15,947 nucleotides of DNA from an uncultured Propionibacteriaceae bacterium (GTDB lineage: Bacteria; Actinomycetota; Actinomycetes; Propionibacteriales; Propionibacteriaceae): positions 1-15,947 of the forward strand of contig CALLVV010000083.1 in assembly GCA_938012815.1 (NCBI GenBank), in the 5' to 3' direction. A model generated the notes under the pieces. The model made no database searches. It worked only from the letters and a program-made list of their open reading frames with translations, and was not told the origin of the DNA. Below are positions 1 through 8,108 of this stretch, in pieces. Position 1 is the first letter of the stretch. Each line of letters begins with the position of its first letter. A program made the translations under genes and the position numbers.

Positions 1-515
1 TCGCGGTCCTCGGGCAGCCCATAGACGATGCGGTCGGGGTGGAGGGTGTCGGCGACGGCGAATCCCTCACGCAGAAACTCGGGATTCCACACCAACGCGA
101 TGTCCCGTTCCGCCAGCCGGTCCGCCAGGTGCGTGGCTGTGCCGACGGGGACGGTGGACTTGCCCACCACCACCGACCCTGGTGCGGCCCCGGCCAACAG
201 GGTGGTGACGGCGGCGTCGACGTAGCTGAGGTCCGCGGCGCCGGTGTCGGACTGGGGGGTGCCGACGGCGATGAAGTGCAGGTCCACGCCGGCCAGGTCG
301 CCGCCCGGGGTGGTGGTGAAACGCAGCCTGCCGGTGCCGAGGGCCCGGGTGAGCAGCTCCTCGAAACCGGGTTCGTAGAATGGCGTCCGGCCCGCGGACA
401 GCGCCGCCACCTTGGTTTCGTCGACGTCGACGCCGAGCACGTCGTGTCCGAGTTCGGCCATGCAGGCGGCGTGAACGGCCCCCAGGTATCCGCATCCGAC
501 AACCGAGATCTTCAT
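1..515 (-). CDS. UDP-glucose 6-dehydrogenase family protein, N-terminal 171 residues (partial)
   Basis: Nucleotide-sugar dehydrogenases oxidise UDP-glucose, or a related UDP- or GDP-sugar, to the uronic acid with two NAD+. The visible part begins MKISVVGCGYLG, a Rossmann glycine motif with G7, G9 and G12. It continues with AVGTP (83-87), KSTVPVGT (119-126) and NPEFLREG (144-151), which are signatures of the UDP-glucose/GDP-mannose dehydrogenase superfamily; the 'DTLHPDRIVYG' stretch after the last motif is most like UDP-glucose enzymes. The gene runs off the left edge, so the catalytic cysteine and the C-terminal sugar-binding domain are not seen. The start is the ATG at 515-513, preceded by GGAGAA six bases upstream. 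It is the last visible gene of the minus-strand glycan operon and begins 24 bases after the stop of the kinase-like gene before it. The family assignment is secure; the exact sugar is inferred. Confidence 0.9.
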   Translation of the reverse strand, partial: MKISVVGCGYLGAVHAACMAELGHDVLGVDVDETKVAALSAGRTPFYEPGFEELLTRALGTGRLRFTTTPGGDLAGVDLHFIAVGTPQSDTGAADLSYVDAAVTTLLAGAAPGSVVVGKSTVPVGTATHLADRLAERDIALVWNPEFLREGFAVADTLHPDRIVYGLPEDR

Positions 516-539
516 GGGTTTCTCCTCAATTTCACAGGT

Positions 540-1544
540 TCACGGGGTGACAGGGCTGGAGGACACGAGGGTTTCCTCCACCCAGTGGCGCAGCCAACCG
601 GCCGACCGCGGCCGGAAGGCATAGACGAAGGCGAGTCGCAGCCGGGCGGCCCGGTGATATGCGGCGATGCGCTCGGGCGTGGTGGGCAGGACCCCGGCCA
701 GGTCACCCAGCAGCAGGTCGAGGATCCGGTCGCGGTCCTGCTGGGTGAGACGTCCCTGGGCGTGTCGCAGCTCGACGTGAGCCCACAGGTTCCCCAGGTC
801 CAGGGCGGCCTCGCCGCGGGCCGCGGTATCGAGGTCCAGCAGACCGAGGGTGTCACCGTCCCACAGGATCTGTTTGTCATGGAGGTCGCGGTGGGTGAGC
901 ACGCGGGTGCCGTCGTCGCCGGATGTGAGCCGCTGGCAGGTTTCCACGGCCTCGGCGCCGAGCCGGTCCAGCAGCGACAGCGCCCGATGTTCCCGGGCAC
1001 GTTCGAACCACTGCCACAACACGTTCGCCTCGTCGGCCCCGGTGTGTTCCGGCAGCCCGGCGGGGCGCACGACCAGCCCGGGCCAGGTCTCGGTGAAGCG
1101 CCGCCACCCGGGTAGCGCATCGCCGCCGAGGTCGTGGAAGGTACGGCCTGGCAGGAGCGCCAGTTCCACCCGCGACGGCGAGTGGGTCAGGACCCGGGCC
1201 GCGGTGATTCCGGAGCCGTCGCACAGCTCCGCGACCTGCGAGGACTGCACCGCGACGGCGTTGGCGCGACCCTGGCGAGTGAACTTGATCGCCCGGTCGC
1301 CGGTCAGGACCACAGCCCGGCGGTGGAACCGGTGCACCACGAGCCTGCCCACGAGGCCAGGGGTCAGTTCCGGGAGTTTCGGGTCGGAGGCGTAGCCGGT
1401 GATCCACGCCTCCCCTTCCCGGTTGACCCTCCCTGCACGGAGTGTGCCCGTGGGGGCCGCCAGTTCGAAGGTGATCGAGCCGTCACGCCCGGGCCAGGCG
1501 CGCCGCACACCGTTGAGCGCACGGATCGTTGTCAGGGCTTTCAC
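540..1544 (-). CDS. Phosphotransferase of the aminoglycoside phosphotransferase (APH) fold, second of two
   Basis: This 334-residue protein has the APH/choline-kinase fold, whose members transfer the ATP gamma-phosphate to a small-molecule hydroxyl. A lysine in DRAIKFTR (K87) fits the ATP-anchoring lysine. THRDLHDKQ (217-225) is the catalytic loop with its aspartate, and LLDLD (235-239) supplies the metal-binding aspartate, followed by the family-typical ALDLGNL (247-253). The start chosen is the GTG at 1544-1542, whose bases overlap the upstream TGA as GTGA and which has GGGAGG just upstream. An ATG 15 codons earlier lies inside the preceding gene and is less likely. Its place between an ABC exporter and a sugar dehydrogenase suggests the substrate is a sugar, lipid-linked sugar or polyol and not an antibiotic; that is inference. 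It is distantly similar to the kinase-like protein directly upstream but clearly not a recent copy. Confidence 0.85.
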   Translation of the reverse strand: MKALTTIRALNGVRRAWPGRDGSITFELAAPTGTLRAGRVNREGEAWITGYASDPKLPELTPGLVGRLVVHRFHRRAVVLTGDRAIKFTRQGRANAVAVQSSQVAELCDGSGITAARVLTHSPSRVELALLPGRTFHDLGGDALPGWRRFTETWPGLVVRPAGLPEHTGADEANVLWQWFERAREHRALSLLDRLGAEAVETCQRLTSGDDGTRVLTHRDLHDKQILWDGDTLGLLDLDTAARGEAALDLGNLWAHVELRHAQGRLTQQDRDRILDLLLGDLAGVLPTTPERIAAYHRAARLRLAFVYAFRPRSAGWLRHWVEETLVSSSPVTP

Positions 1545-2659
1545 GTCACAACCTCCCGTATTCGATCGAGATTCGCCGAGACCCGGCATCTCCAGTCGCG
1601 GGAGGCGCGTCTCAGCGGGTCAGCGGCCCGCAGGATCAGCGAGGCCGCGACCGCCCGTCGCAGCTGATCCCCGGGTGGCACCTGACCACCACCGTCGCGG
1701 TAGCCGTCGAGGAAGGCGTCGTCGTCCAGGACCGCGAGGAAGGACCCCAGGTCGACGGCGCGGGGCGCCAGACAGGCGCGGTCGAAGTCGGTGAGCCACA
1801 CCGTGTCGCCGACGTGGGTGGTGAGCACCTGGTCGGGCGACAGGTCGCCGTGGGACAGCACCGGCATCGCGGAGGCGACCCCGGGGAGTCGCGCGACCAC
1901 CCGGCGCATCCGCTCCGCCAGGTCCAGGGCCAGTTCGTCGAGCAGGGCGGCGTGGGCCAGGCCCTGGGCGACGGGGTCGGAGGTGCGGGCGGCGAACGAA
2001 CGGGCCAGGTCGGCGGGAATCCTGGCGGCGTGGAGCCGGGCGAGCATCGCCCCTGCGGCGCGGACGGAATCGGGGGGGCTTGGGATGGGTTCGCGGGCGG
2101 CCCGGAGGTCGGAGAGGTCCAGGTCGCCGGTGAAGGCGTGGATGCTGACGCCCTCCAGGTCGCCGTCGTCGAGACGGAGAGGGGTCTCGACCACCCCCGC
2201 AATGAAACGGTCGAAGGCCACCCCCCTGTCCCGGCTGGTCGCGACCCGCACCACACGCATCCCGTCGCGCACCACAAGGCGGCGCAGCGGGTTGTAGCGC
2301 AGCACCTGTGGGGCCTCCCACCGGCCGAGTTGCCCGGACCCGGTGGCGGCGGCGATGCGTGTCAGCAGTTTCGGGTCGGCGGGCAGCGGGCCGGTCTGCA
2401 CCAGCAGCTCCCCGAGTTCGTGTTCGGCGGTTTCCAGGCCCAGTTCACCGGCTTCCCTGCGGGTCCGGGCGGCCTTGTTGTGGCTGATGGGCCACAGGAA
2501 ACGCAGCCATCCGGCCGGGTGGCCGGCGGCGTCGTCGAGGCCGACGACCAGCGAGGTGCGGGGTTTGATCCGCAGCCTGGCGGCCCGGACGGGTCGTCCG
2601 GCCTGTTCGCTGAGCCAGTCGGGGTCGAGCACGCGGGCAACGAGTTGTTCGGTGTTCAT
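1541..2659 (-). CDS. Phosphotransferase of the aminoglycoside phosphotransferase (APH) fold, first of two
   Basis: A 372-residue protein whose C-terminal half has the APH kinase signatures. SHGDLSPDQVL (269-279) is the catalytic loop with the aspartate in HGD, and LTDFDRA (289-295) carries the metal-binding aspartate, followed by AVDLGSFL (301-308). The N-terminal ~130 residues would form the small ATP-binding lobe; RYNPLRRLVVRDG (121-133) followed by RVVRVA looks like its beta strands, but no canonical lysine motif stands out. The start is ATG 2659-2657, which overlaps the ABC-transporter stop as ATGA and has GGAGGTGCGCG directly upstream. The end overlaps the next gene as GTGA. Translational coupling on both sides shows it belongs to the glycan operon. 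The substrate is unknown. A role in phosphorylating a sugar or lipid acceptor, or as a pseudokinase regulator, is possible. Confidence 0.82.
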   Translation of the reverse strand: MNTEQLVARVLDPDWLSEQAGRPVRAARLRIKPRTSLVVGLDDAAGHPAGWLRFLWPISHNKAARTRREAGELGLETAEHELGELLVQTGPLPADPKLLTRIAAATGSGQLGRWEAPQVLRYNPLRRLVVRDGMRVVRVATSRDRGVAFDRFIAGVVETPLRLDDGDLEGVSIHAFTGDLDLSDLRAAREPIPSPPDSVRAAGAMLARLHAARIPADLARSFAARTSDPVAQGLAHAALLDELALDLAERMRRVVARLPGVASAMPVLSHGDLSPDQVLTTHVGDTVWLTDFDRACLAPRAVDLGSFLAVLDDDAFLDGYRDGGGQVPPGDQLRRAVAASLILRAADPLRRASRDWRCRVSANLDRIREVVT

Positions 2660-4458
2660 CGCGCACCTCCGATCCTGATGGAGTCCATGTCGCGGCCGCT
2701 GGCCTGCACCCAGGCCCGGAACACGTCGCTGGTGGCGATGAGTTCCTCCGGGGTGGCGTCGAGCCGGATGCGGCCGTCCTCGATCCACACCACCCGCGTC
2801 GCCCTGAGCGCCACCTCGGCGTCGTGGGTGACGGCCAGGGTGGTGCGGCCCGCGGCGAGCCGGTCGATGGCGTCCAGCACCAGGCTCGCGGCCTCGGGGT
2901 CGAGACCGGTGGTGGCCTCGTCGAGCACCACGACGGGTGAGCGGCGCAGCAGCGCCCGGGCGATCGCGATCCGTTGCCGCTGGCCGCCGGAGAGGGTGCC
3001 GCCGCGTTCCCCCACGACGGTGTCGTAACCATTGGGTTGTTCCATGATGAAGTCATGGGCGTTGGCGGCGCGGGCGGCGGCCTCCACCTCCGCGTCGGTG
3101 GCATCGCCGCGACCCATGCGGATGTTCTCGCGGATGGTGCCGGTGAACAGCACCGCCTCCTGGTGCAGCAGGGAGATGCTGGCGCGCAGCTGGGTCAGGT
3201 CGAGATCGGTCAGGCAATGCCCGTCGAGTCGCACGCACCCGGAGACGGGATCGATGGATCGCACCAGCAGCGACACGAGGGTGGACTTGCCCGCCCCGGA
3301 CGGCCCGATGATCGCGACCCGCTCACCGGGCCGGATGTCCAAGCTGAGGCCGCGCAGCACCTCGACACCGTCGTACTCGGTGATGACCCGGTCGAACTGC
3401 ACCGCACCCATCACGACGTTCGGTCGCACCGGCATGTCGGGGGTGACGACGTCGGGGGTGATCTCCATCAGGTCGGCGACCCGCTCCCCGGATGCGCTGG
3501 CCCGGGCGATGCGGCCCGTGTACTTGGCCATGTCGCGCAGCGGTTTCATGGTGGTACGCAGGTAGGTGGTGAACAGCACCAGGTCGCCGGGGCTCATCGC
3601 GCCCTGCATCACCCGCAAGCCGCCGCCGACCAGCACGATCGCGGTCGCCAGGCCGACGATGACGTCGGTGGTGCGTTCCAGGCGTGCGGCATAGCGACGT
3701 GACCGCACCCCCTCCCGCAGCGACGTTCGGTTCGCGGAGGTGAAGTTTTTCTCCACCATGTTTTCCAGACCGTAGGCCTGCACCACGCGGATCGATGCGA
3801 GGGATTCCTGGGCGGTGTTGGCCAGATGCCCCTCACCCTTACGGGTCTGCCGGGACGCGTCGGTGATCTTCCGCGACGTCGGACCCGACGTCACCGCGAA
3901 GGCCACGATCGCCACCAGCACGACGCTGGCGAGCAGCGGGTCGAGGACGAACATCACCACGACCATCACCAGCAGAGTCGCGACGTTGGCCATCAGCGGC
4001 ATCCCTGCGGTGATCGCCACCTCCTGCATCCGGGCAACGTCACCGACGATCCGCTGCACGGTGTCGGCACTGCGGTTGCGGGCGTGGAACTGCTGGGAGA
4101 GACCCTGGACGTGCCGGAACACGCGGGCCCGAAGCGACGTGGCGGCCCGGGAACCGACCAGCGCGAAACAGATGGTGGCCAGGTAGTTGCTGAGGGCACG
4201 CAACCCCACGATCAGCAGCAGCGCGACACCGCACCCGATCAGCAGCTCAACACTCGCGGGCTGGTGGGAGACCTTCGCACCCCGGAACGCCGTCACCGCG
4301 TCGACGACGATCTTCAGGGGCCACGGCTCCAGCACCCGGAACGCCACCTCCAGCAGCAGCGCGAGCACCCCGAACAGGATGAGCGCGCGGTGCGGGGCGA
4401 CGTCGGGTGCGACCAGCTTCAGGCTGCGCCGCATCGAGGGTGTGTGGCGGTCAGCCAT
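2656..4458 (-). CDS. ABC exporter, fused membrane and ATP-binding domains (MsbA-like)
   Basis: A 600-residue half-transporter expected to homodimerise in the cytoplasmic membrane and export a lipid-linked sugar, glycoconjugate or peptide. Hydrophobic segments at about 24-55, 72-97, 155-190 and 265-300 form the type I exporter membrane domain. The nucleotide-binding domain has Walker A GPSGAGKST (385-393), Q-loop glutamine 433, signature LSGGQRQR (489-496), Walker B VVVLDE (509-514), TGLD D-loop (517-520) and H-loop histidine 545, so it looks catalytically complete. The start is MADRHTP at 4458, because it has GGGAGG four bases upstream and family-typical length; in-frame starts further upstream lie inside the preceding glycosyltransferase. 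It overlaps that gene by 8 bases and the following kinase gene by ATGA. Context favours export of the product assembled by the three neighbouring glycosyltransferases. Confidence 0.93.
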   Translation of the reverse strand: MADRHTPSMRRSLKLVAPDVAPHRALILFGVLALLLEVAFRVLEPWPLKIVVDAVTAFRGAKVSHQPASVELLIGCGVALLLIVGLRALSNYLATICFALVGSRAATSLRARVFRHVQGLSQQFHARNRSADTVQRIVGDVARMQEVAITAGMPLMANVATLLVMVVVMFVLDPLLASVVLVAIVAFAVTSGPTSRKITDASRQTRKGEGHLANTAQESLASIRVVQAYGLENMVEKNFTSANRTSLREGVRSRRYAARLERTTDVIVGLATAIVLVGGGLRVMQGAMSPGDLVLFTTYLRTTMKPLRDMAKYTGRIARASASGERVADLMEITPDVVTPDMPVRPNVVMGAVQFDRVITEYDGVEVLRGLSLDIRPGERVAIIGPSGAGKSTLVSLLVRSIDPVSGCVRLDGHCLTDLDLTQLRASISLLHQEAVLFTGTIRENIRMGRGDATDAEVEAAARAANAHDFIMEQPNGYDTVVGERGGTLSGGQRQRIAIARALLRRSPVVVLDEATTGLDPEAASLVLDAIDRLAAGRTTLAVTHDAEVALRATRVVWIEDGRIRLDATPEELIATSDVFRAWVQASGRDMDSIRIGGAR

Positions 4459-5575
4459 CGGACCTCCCGGCCAGGTCGAGGATGCGGTCGACGGCACCGG
4501 CCCAGCTGTGTTTCTCCTCGGCCTGCACCCGCCCCCGCCACCCCAGTTCTCCGCGCAGCACGGGGTCGGCGGCGAGGGTGTCGATGGCGGCGGCCAGCGC
4601 GGCCGGGTCGGAGGGCTGCACCAGGGTGCCCAGTTCACCGAGGATCTGCGGCAGCTGTCCGACGGCGGAGGCCACCACCGGCAGCCCGGCCGCCAGGTAT
4701 TCGTAGACCTTCAGGGGCGAGAAGTACTGCTGCTGTTCGCCGCCGAGATCGGGGTAGGGGGCCACGCCGATGGCGGATCCAGCGAGCTGCCCCGGCATGT
4801 CGGCGGGGGCGACGGCACCGCGGAAGTCCACCTCGATCCCGAGGCCCGCGGCCTGTTCCTCCAGGGCGGCCCGTTCGGGCCCGTCGCCGATGATCCGCAG
4901 CTTCCAGGGCCGCTTGGCGAGGGCCGCGGCGGCCAGCAGGTCGGCGACGCCGTGCCACGGTTTGAGGGTGCCGACGAAGGTCACCACCGGGTCGCCGATG
5001 TCCTCGGGCCGCGGGACGATGCGGGTGATGCTGACACCGTTGGGAACGGTGTGGACGCGATCCGAGCCGGTGCGTTCCCGCACCCAGTCGCGGACAGGAT
5101 CGGAGACCGCGACGGTGGCGGTGGCGGCCGCCACCTGACAAGCCAGCGCATTCTCTGCGGCCTCCTCGTCGACGAGCACGCGGTGGGTGCGCTGCTCCTC
5201 GATGAGGGGGGCGTTGACCTCCAGGATCCCGGCTGCTCCGGTGGCATCGGTCACCTCGGCGAGCGCGGTGCTGAACAGCGAGTAGCGCTCGTAGACCACA
5301 TCGGCGCCGTCGGCGATGACGCGCGCCGCGATCTGCGCGGAGACCTCTCGCTGGGCGCATTCCCTGGCCCCGGGATCCTCGGCGTCGATGCGGGTCTCGA
5401 TCACCTCCAGGCCAGCCAGGTCGTCGGGGATGTCGCGCCCGGCACGGGTGGTGTGGACGGTGACGTCGTGTCCGCGGCGGATCAATTCCCGCACCACCTC
5501 CTGGATGTGCACGGAGGCGCCCTTCGTGCCGAAGACGGGGATTCCGGGATCGACGGTGACGTAGGCGATTCTCAT
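4451..5575 (-). CDS. GT4-family glycosyltransferase (GT-B fold), second of two
   Basis: A 374-residue cytoplasmic or membrane-associated glycosyltransferase that would move a sugar from a nucleotide-sugar donor onto a growing glycan. The N-terminal domain starts MRIAYVTVDPGIPVFG with a glycine-rich loop and GASVHIQEVV. The C-terminal donor domain shows VPNGV (177-181), FVGTLKPWHG (200-209) and SPLKVYEYLAAGLPVVAS (286-303), the GT4 donor-sugar motif in which a lysine-rich variant replaces the first glutamate of the E-x7-E pattern. The start is the ATG at 5575-5573, overlapping the previous stop as ATGA with GGAGG about six bases upstream; an ATG six codons earlier is in-frame but lies within the previous gene. 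Its stop overlaps the ABC-transporter start by 8 bases. The acceptor and donor sugars cannot be told from sequence. Confidence 0.9.
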   Translation of the reverse strand: MRIAYVTVDPGIPVFGTKGASVHIQEVVRELIRRGHDVTVHTTRAGRDIPDDLAGLEVIETRIDAEDPGARECAQREVSAQIAARVIADGADVVYERYSLFSTALAEVTDATGAAGILEVNAPLIEEQRTHRVLVDEEAAENALACQVAAATATVAVSDPVRDWVRERTGSDRVHTVPNGVSITRIVPRPEDIGDPVVTFVGTLKPWHGVADLLAAAALAKRPWKLRIIGDGPERAALEEQAAGLGIEVDFRGAVAPADMPGQLAGSAIGVAPYPDLGGEQQQYFSPLKVYEYLAAGLPVVASAVGQLPQILGELGTLVQPSDPAALAAAIDTLAADPVLRGELGWRGRVQAEEKHSWAGAVDRILDLAGRSDG

Positions 5576-6765
5576 CGGCTTCCTCCCTCCCACGCGGAGA
5601 GTGTGGCCGCCTGGCGGCGGCTGTTGAACTGTTCCTCGATGAGGGCCCGGGCGTTGCGGGCGAGGGTGACCACGGGCACCCGTCCGGCGGCCAGCTCGGC
5701 CAGGGACCGGGTCAGGGCGGCGACGTCGCCGGGTTCGATGAGGATGCCGGTGAGGTCGTTGCGAACCACCTCGGGCAGGCCGCTGACGGAGGTCGCGACC
5801 ACCGGGGTGCCGAGGGCCATGGCCTCCAGCACCACCGTCGGCAGGCCGTCGATGTTGCCGTCGTCGGCGGGGATGCAGGGGGCCGCGAAGACGTGGGAGC
5901 CGCGGATCAGCTCCGAGACCTCGTTCTGGGTGAGCGGCCCCACCAGGCGGACGCGATCACCCAGGCCGAGACGTTCGATGCGGGCGGCGAGATCGTCGCG
6001 CAGCTCGCCGCTGCCCGCGATGTCCAGTTCGACGGGGATGTCGAGGGCCGCGACGGCGTCGATGAGGTCGGCGAAACCCTTCTTCGGGACGAGCCGCCCG
6101 ACGGTGGCGATCCGCAGCGGAAGGCTCGGTTGGATCGGGTCGCGGTAGGGGAAACGTTCCAGTTCGAGGGCGTTGTACTGCAGGGAAATCCTCGCCCCGG
6201 TGCCGTCGAGAACCTCGTTCAGGTAGCTCTCGTTGAAACGGCTGATCGCGATCACCCGGTCGGCGTCGCCGCAGATCCGCCGCAGCCAGTCGCGGTCCAC
6301 GGACTCGTGGTAGATGTCCTTGGCGTGCGTGGTGATGGTGTAGGGCACCCCCGTCAGCCGGGACGCGAGCCACGCCATCCGTCCCGCCAGAGAAGCGAAG
6401 TGGGCGTGGAGGTGGTCGATGCCGTCGTCGATCACGGACGCCGCCAGGGAGATTCCCTGCGCCACCTCGTCGGCGGGCAGGCCGGCGAGGTCGGGCGCGA
6501 GCTCGGCGAATCGGCGTCGCAGGTCCTCGTGGCGCAGGGAGTTGCTGAGCTGAGCCCAGAAGTCGCTGGCCTTCGAGGGGCGCGGCACCCACGAGACCTG
6601 GGCACGCACCCGCGCGATCTCGGGGTGGAAGCGGGCATCGGTGGTGGGACGCAGCGCGTAGATGCGCAGGTCGTCGCCGTGGGCCTCGCGGGCCAGGATC
6701 TCGGTGACGATGAAGGTCTCGGAGAAGCGCGGGTAGACCTTGAGGACGTATCCGATACGGGTCAT
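5572..6765 (-). CDS. GT4-family glycosyltransferase, first of two (exopolysaccharide type)
   Basis: A 397-residue GT-B glycosyltransferase. The N-terminus VYPRFSETFIVTEI (10-23) is the hallmark of the GT4 subgroup that includes colanic-acid and other exopolysaccharide transferases such as WcaL. HLHAHFAS (118-125) and THAKDIY (146-152) are further subgroup motifs. The donor domain has VGRLVPKKGF (222-231) and DGLPTVVLEAMALGTPVVA (306-324) with the conserved E314. The start is ATG 6765-6763 with GGAGG upstream, coupled as ATGA to the preceding MurG-like gene, and the end is coupled as ATGA to the next transferase. This subgroup usually adds hexoses or uronic acids to polysaccharide repeat units. 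A uronic-acid donor would fit the nucleotide-sugar dehydrogenase at the end of the operon, but that link is inferred. Confidence 0.92.
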   Translation of the reverse strand: MTRIGYVLKVYPRFSETFIVTEILAREAHGDDLRIYALRPTTDARFHPEIARVRAQVSWVPRPSKASDFWAQLSNSLRHEDLRRRFAELAPDLAGLPADEVAQGISLAASVIDDGIDHLHAHFASLAGRMAWLASRLTGVPYTITTHAKDIYHESVDRDWLRRICGDADRVIAISRFNESYLNEVLDGTGARISLQYNALELERFPYRDPIQPSLPLRIATVGRLVPKKGFADLIDAVAALDIPVELDIAGSGELRDDLAARIERLGLGDRVRLVGPLTQNEVSELIRGSHVFAAPCIPADDGNIDGLPTVVLEAMALGTPVVATSVSGLPEVVRNDLTGILIEPGDVAALTRSLAELAAGRVPVVTLARNARALIEEQFNSRRQAATLSAWEGGSR

Positions 6766-7949
6766 GCCACGACCTCCTGGTCAGCGAGATTGGCGTCATT
6801 GAGCAGGTCGGCGGCGAAATCAGCGGTGGCCGCCAGGCCGTCGCGGGCGATGTGGGAACGGTCGACGCGGCGCGTCACTGCGCCGGCCACCCAGGCCCCG
6901 AGGGTCTCGGCGGTGACCTGCGTGGTGCGCATCACGTCGAGGGCGCGGGCGTCGCGGAGAGCCTCGGCGCGGATCAGCTGCTCCAGTCGCGGGGTCTCGC
7001 GGGGCACGATCAGCGCGGGGGTGTCGGTGGCGAGGATCTCGCAGACGGTGTTGTAGCCCCCCATGGAGATCACGGCGGCGGCCTCGGCGATCTGGCTGCC
7101 CAGGCCCGGCCAGGAGCGGTGCACCTGCGTGCCGGGGGTGGCCTGCGCGGCGATGGCCTCGAAACTGGCGTCATCGAGCTGCGGCCCGGTGACGACGATG
7201 TTCTCGTACCCGGCCGGGACCCGCATGGCGACGGCAGCGCGCAGCAGCTCGTGGCCGTCGGATCCGCCGCCCGCGGTGGTGAGCACGAACGGTTTGGGCT
7301 CGATCGGTTCGCCGTGGTCGCTGACGCGGCGGTCGTGGGCGAGGTAGCCGGTGAAGCGGATGCGGTCGGCCAGGGCGGGCGGGGCCTCACCGGTGGCGAG
7401 GGGATCGTGGACGGCGGGGTCGCCGTAGACCCACACCTCGTCGACGAGGTCGCGCAGCCGGTCGGGGTCGCCGAGACGTTCCCATTCCGCAGCGGCGACG
7501 CGGGGATCGTCGAGGACCTCGCGCAACCCGAGGACCACCCGCACGGCTGGATGCTGTTCACGCAGCCACATGAGGGGTTCCCGCAACTCGGACCAGACGC
7601 CGTAGATGTGGCGGTCAATGATGACCAGGTCGGGTTTGAAACCGAGCAGAGCTGCCTGCAGCAGCCGGGAACGAAGTTTGATCAGGTCGCCGGTGGCGCC
7701 GGACAGGCTGCGCGGCCGGTAGCCGTCGCGGCCCTTGGAGACGCCCGGGATGGTGACCCAGTCGAAACCCTCGGGCAGGGGGAAGCGTGATGCGGGTGCA
7801 AGCCCGGTGACCAGGAGCCCCGCGACCTCGGCGTCGACGGCTCCCGGCAGGCGCCGGGCCAAATTGTGAGCGATGGCCAAGTTGCGTCGCACATGCCCCA
7901 GGCCTTGGGAGTCATGGCTGTACAACAGTACCCGGTAGGTTTCCGCCAT
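6762..7949 (-). CDS. MurG/GT28-like predicted glycosyltransferase
   Basis: A 395-residue protein beginning LLYSHDSQGLGHVRRNLAIA (8-27), a motif I associate with COG4671-type predicted glycosyltransferases. The C-terminal half contains GLGSQIAEAAAVISMGGYNT (282-301), followed by E304 and later EQLIRAEAL (323-331), which match the GT28/MurG nucleotide-sugar-binding pattern. AGGGSDG (226-232) is the glycine-rich donor loop. The start is ATG 7949-7947 with GGAGAGAAAGG ending eight bases upstream; an in-frame ATG 18 codons earlier has no comparable site and adds residues atypical for the family. This is the first gene of the seven-gene minus-strand operon and its stop overlaps the next start as ATGA. 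Its leader contains a 9-bp perfect hairpin. It probably starts or extends the glycan; donor and acceptor are unknown. Confidence 0.88.
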   Translation of the reverse strand: MAETYRVLLYSHDSQGLGHVRRNLAIAHNLARRLPGAVDAEVAGLLVTGLAPASRFPLPEGFDWVTIPGVSKGRDGYRPRSLSGATGDLIKLRSRLLQAALLGFKPDLVIIDRHIYGVWSELREPLMWLREQHPAVRVVLGLREVLDDPRVAAAEWERLGDPDRLRDLVDEVWVYGDPAVHDPLATGEAPPALADRIRFTGYLAHDRRVSDHGEPIEPKPFVLTTAGGGSDGHELLRAAVAMRVPAGYENIVVTGPQLDDASFEAIAAQATPGTQVHRSWPGLGSQIAEAAAVISMGGYNTVCEILATDTPALIVPRETPRLEQLIRAEALRDARALDVMRTTQVTAETLGAWVAGAVTRRVDRSHIARDGLAATADFAADLLNDANLADQEVVA

Positions 7950-7966
7950 GATCGTTGCCTTTCTCT

Positions 7967-7989
7967 CCAGTCCCGTTTCCCGGGACTGG
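7967..7989 (-). promoter_or_regulatory. Leader hairpin just upstream of the glycan-operon ribosome binding site
   Basis: The arms CCAGTCCCG and CGGGACTGG are perfectly complementary (9 bp) around a 5-base loop. On the minus-strand transcript the hairpin ends directly against GGAGAGAAAGG, the ribosome binding site of the first operon gene. It could stabilise the 5' end or affect initiation. No ligand-binding fold is recognisable. Confidence 0.45.
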
Positions 7990-8032
7990 GAAGAGCATCG
8001 CAACCGAAAAGAAGCAAGCGATGAGGCCGACG

Positions 8033-8066
8033 TGAGAGCTTTCTCATGTTGTTGAAAATGCTCTCA
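8033..8066. repeat. Inverted repeat TGAGAGC-N20-GCTCTCA in the divergent intergenic region
   Basis: Two perfect 7-bp arms (8033-8039 and 8060-8066) are separated by 20 bases, and an internal partial dyad GAGAGCTTTCTC overlaps the left arm. The spacing would suit a dimeric regulator binding site upstream of the minus-strand operon, or an RNA hairpin in its leader. I could not identify a convincing -10/-35 pair around it. Confidence 0.35.
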
Positions 8067-8108
8067 TCCAGCCCCCTCACCCGCCGCTCCCCATCCCTCC
8101 CCCCCCTG

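Noticed and set aside
39..1115. Long plus-strand open frame (358 codons) opposite the dehydrogenase and kinase genes
   Set aside because: It is antisense to genes with clear catalytic motifs, has no ribosome site, and its glycine/valine/glutamine-rich composition is typical of the complement of GC-rich genes.
540..2659. Aminoglycoside resistance genes
   Set aside because: Only the general fold motifs match; the genes are coupled inside a glycan operon and show no resemblance to a named resistance enzyme that I can recognise.
1529..3028. Plus-strand open frame of 499 codons
   Set aside because: It lies antisense to the kinase and ABC genes; composition is a shadow artefact and no domain is visible.
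3826..6148. Plus-strand open frames of several hundred codons opposite the ABC transporter and GT4 genes
   Set aside because: All are complements of strongly supported minus-strand genes in an overlapping operon.
5893..7790. Plus-strand open frames opposite the GT4 and MurG-like genes
   Set aside because: Shadow frames with no motif, no ribosome site and no place in the operon layout.
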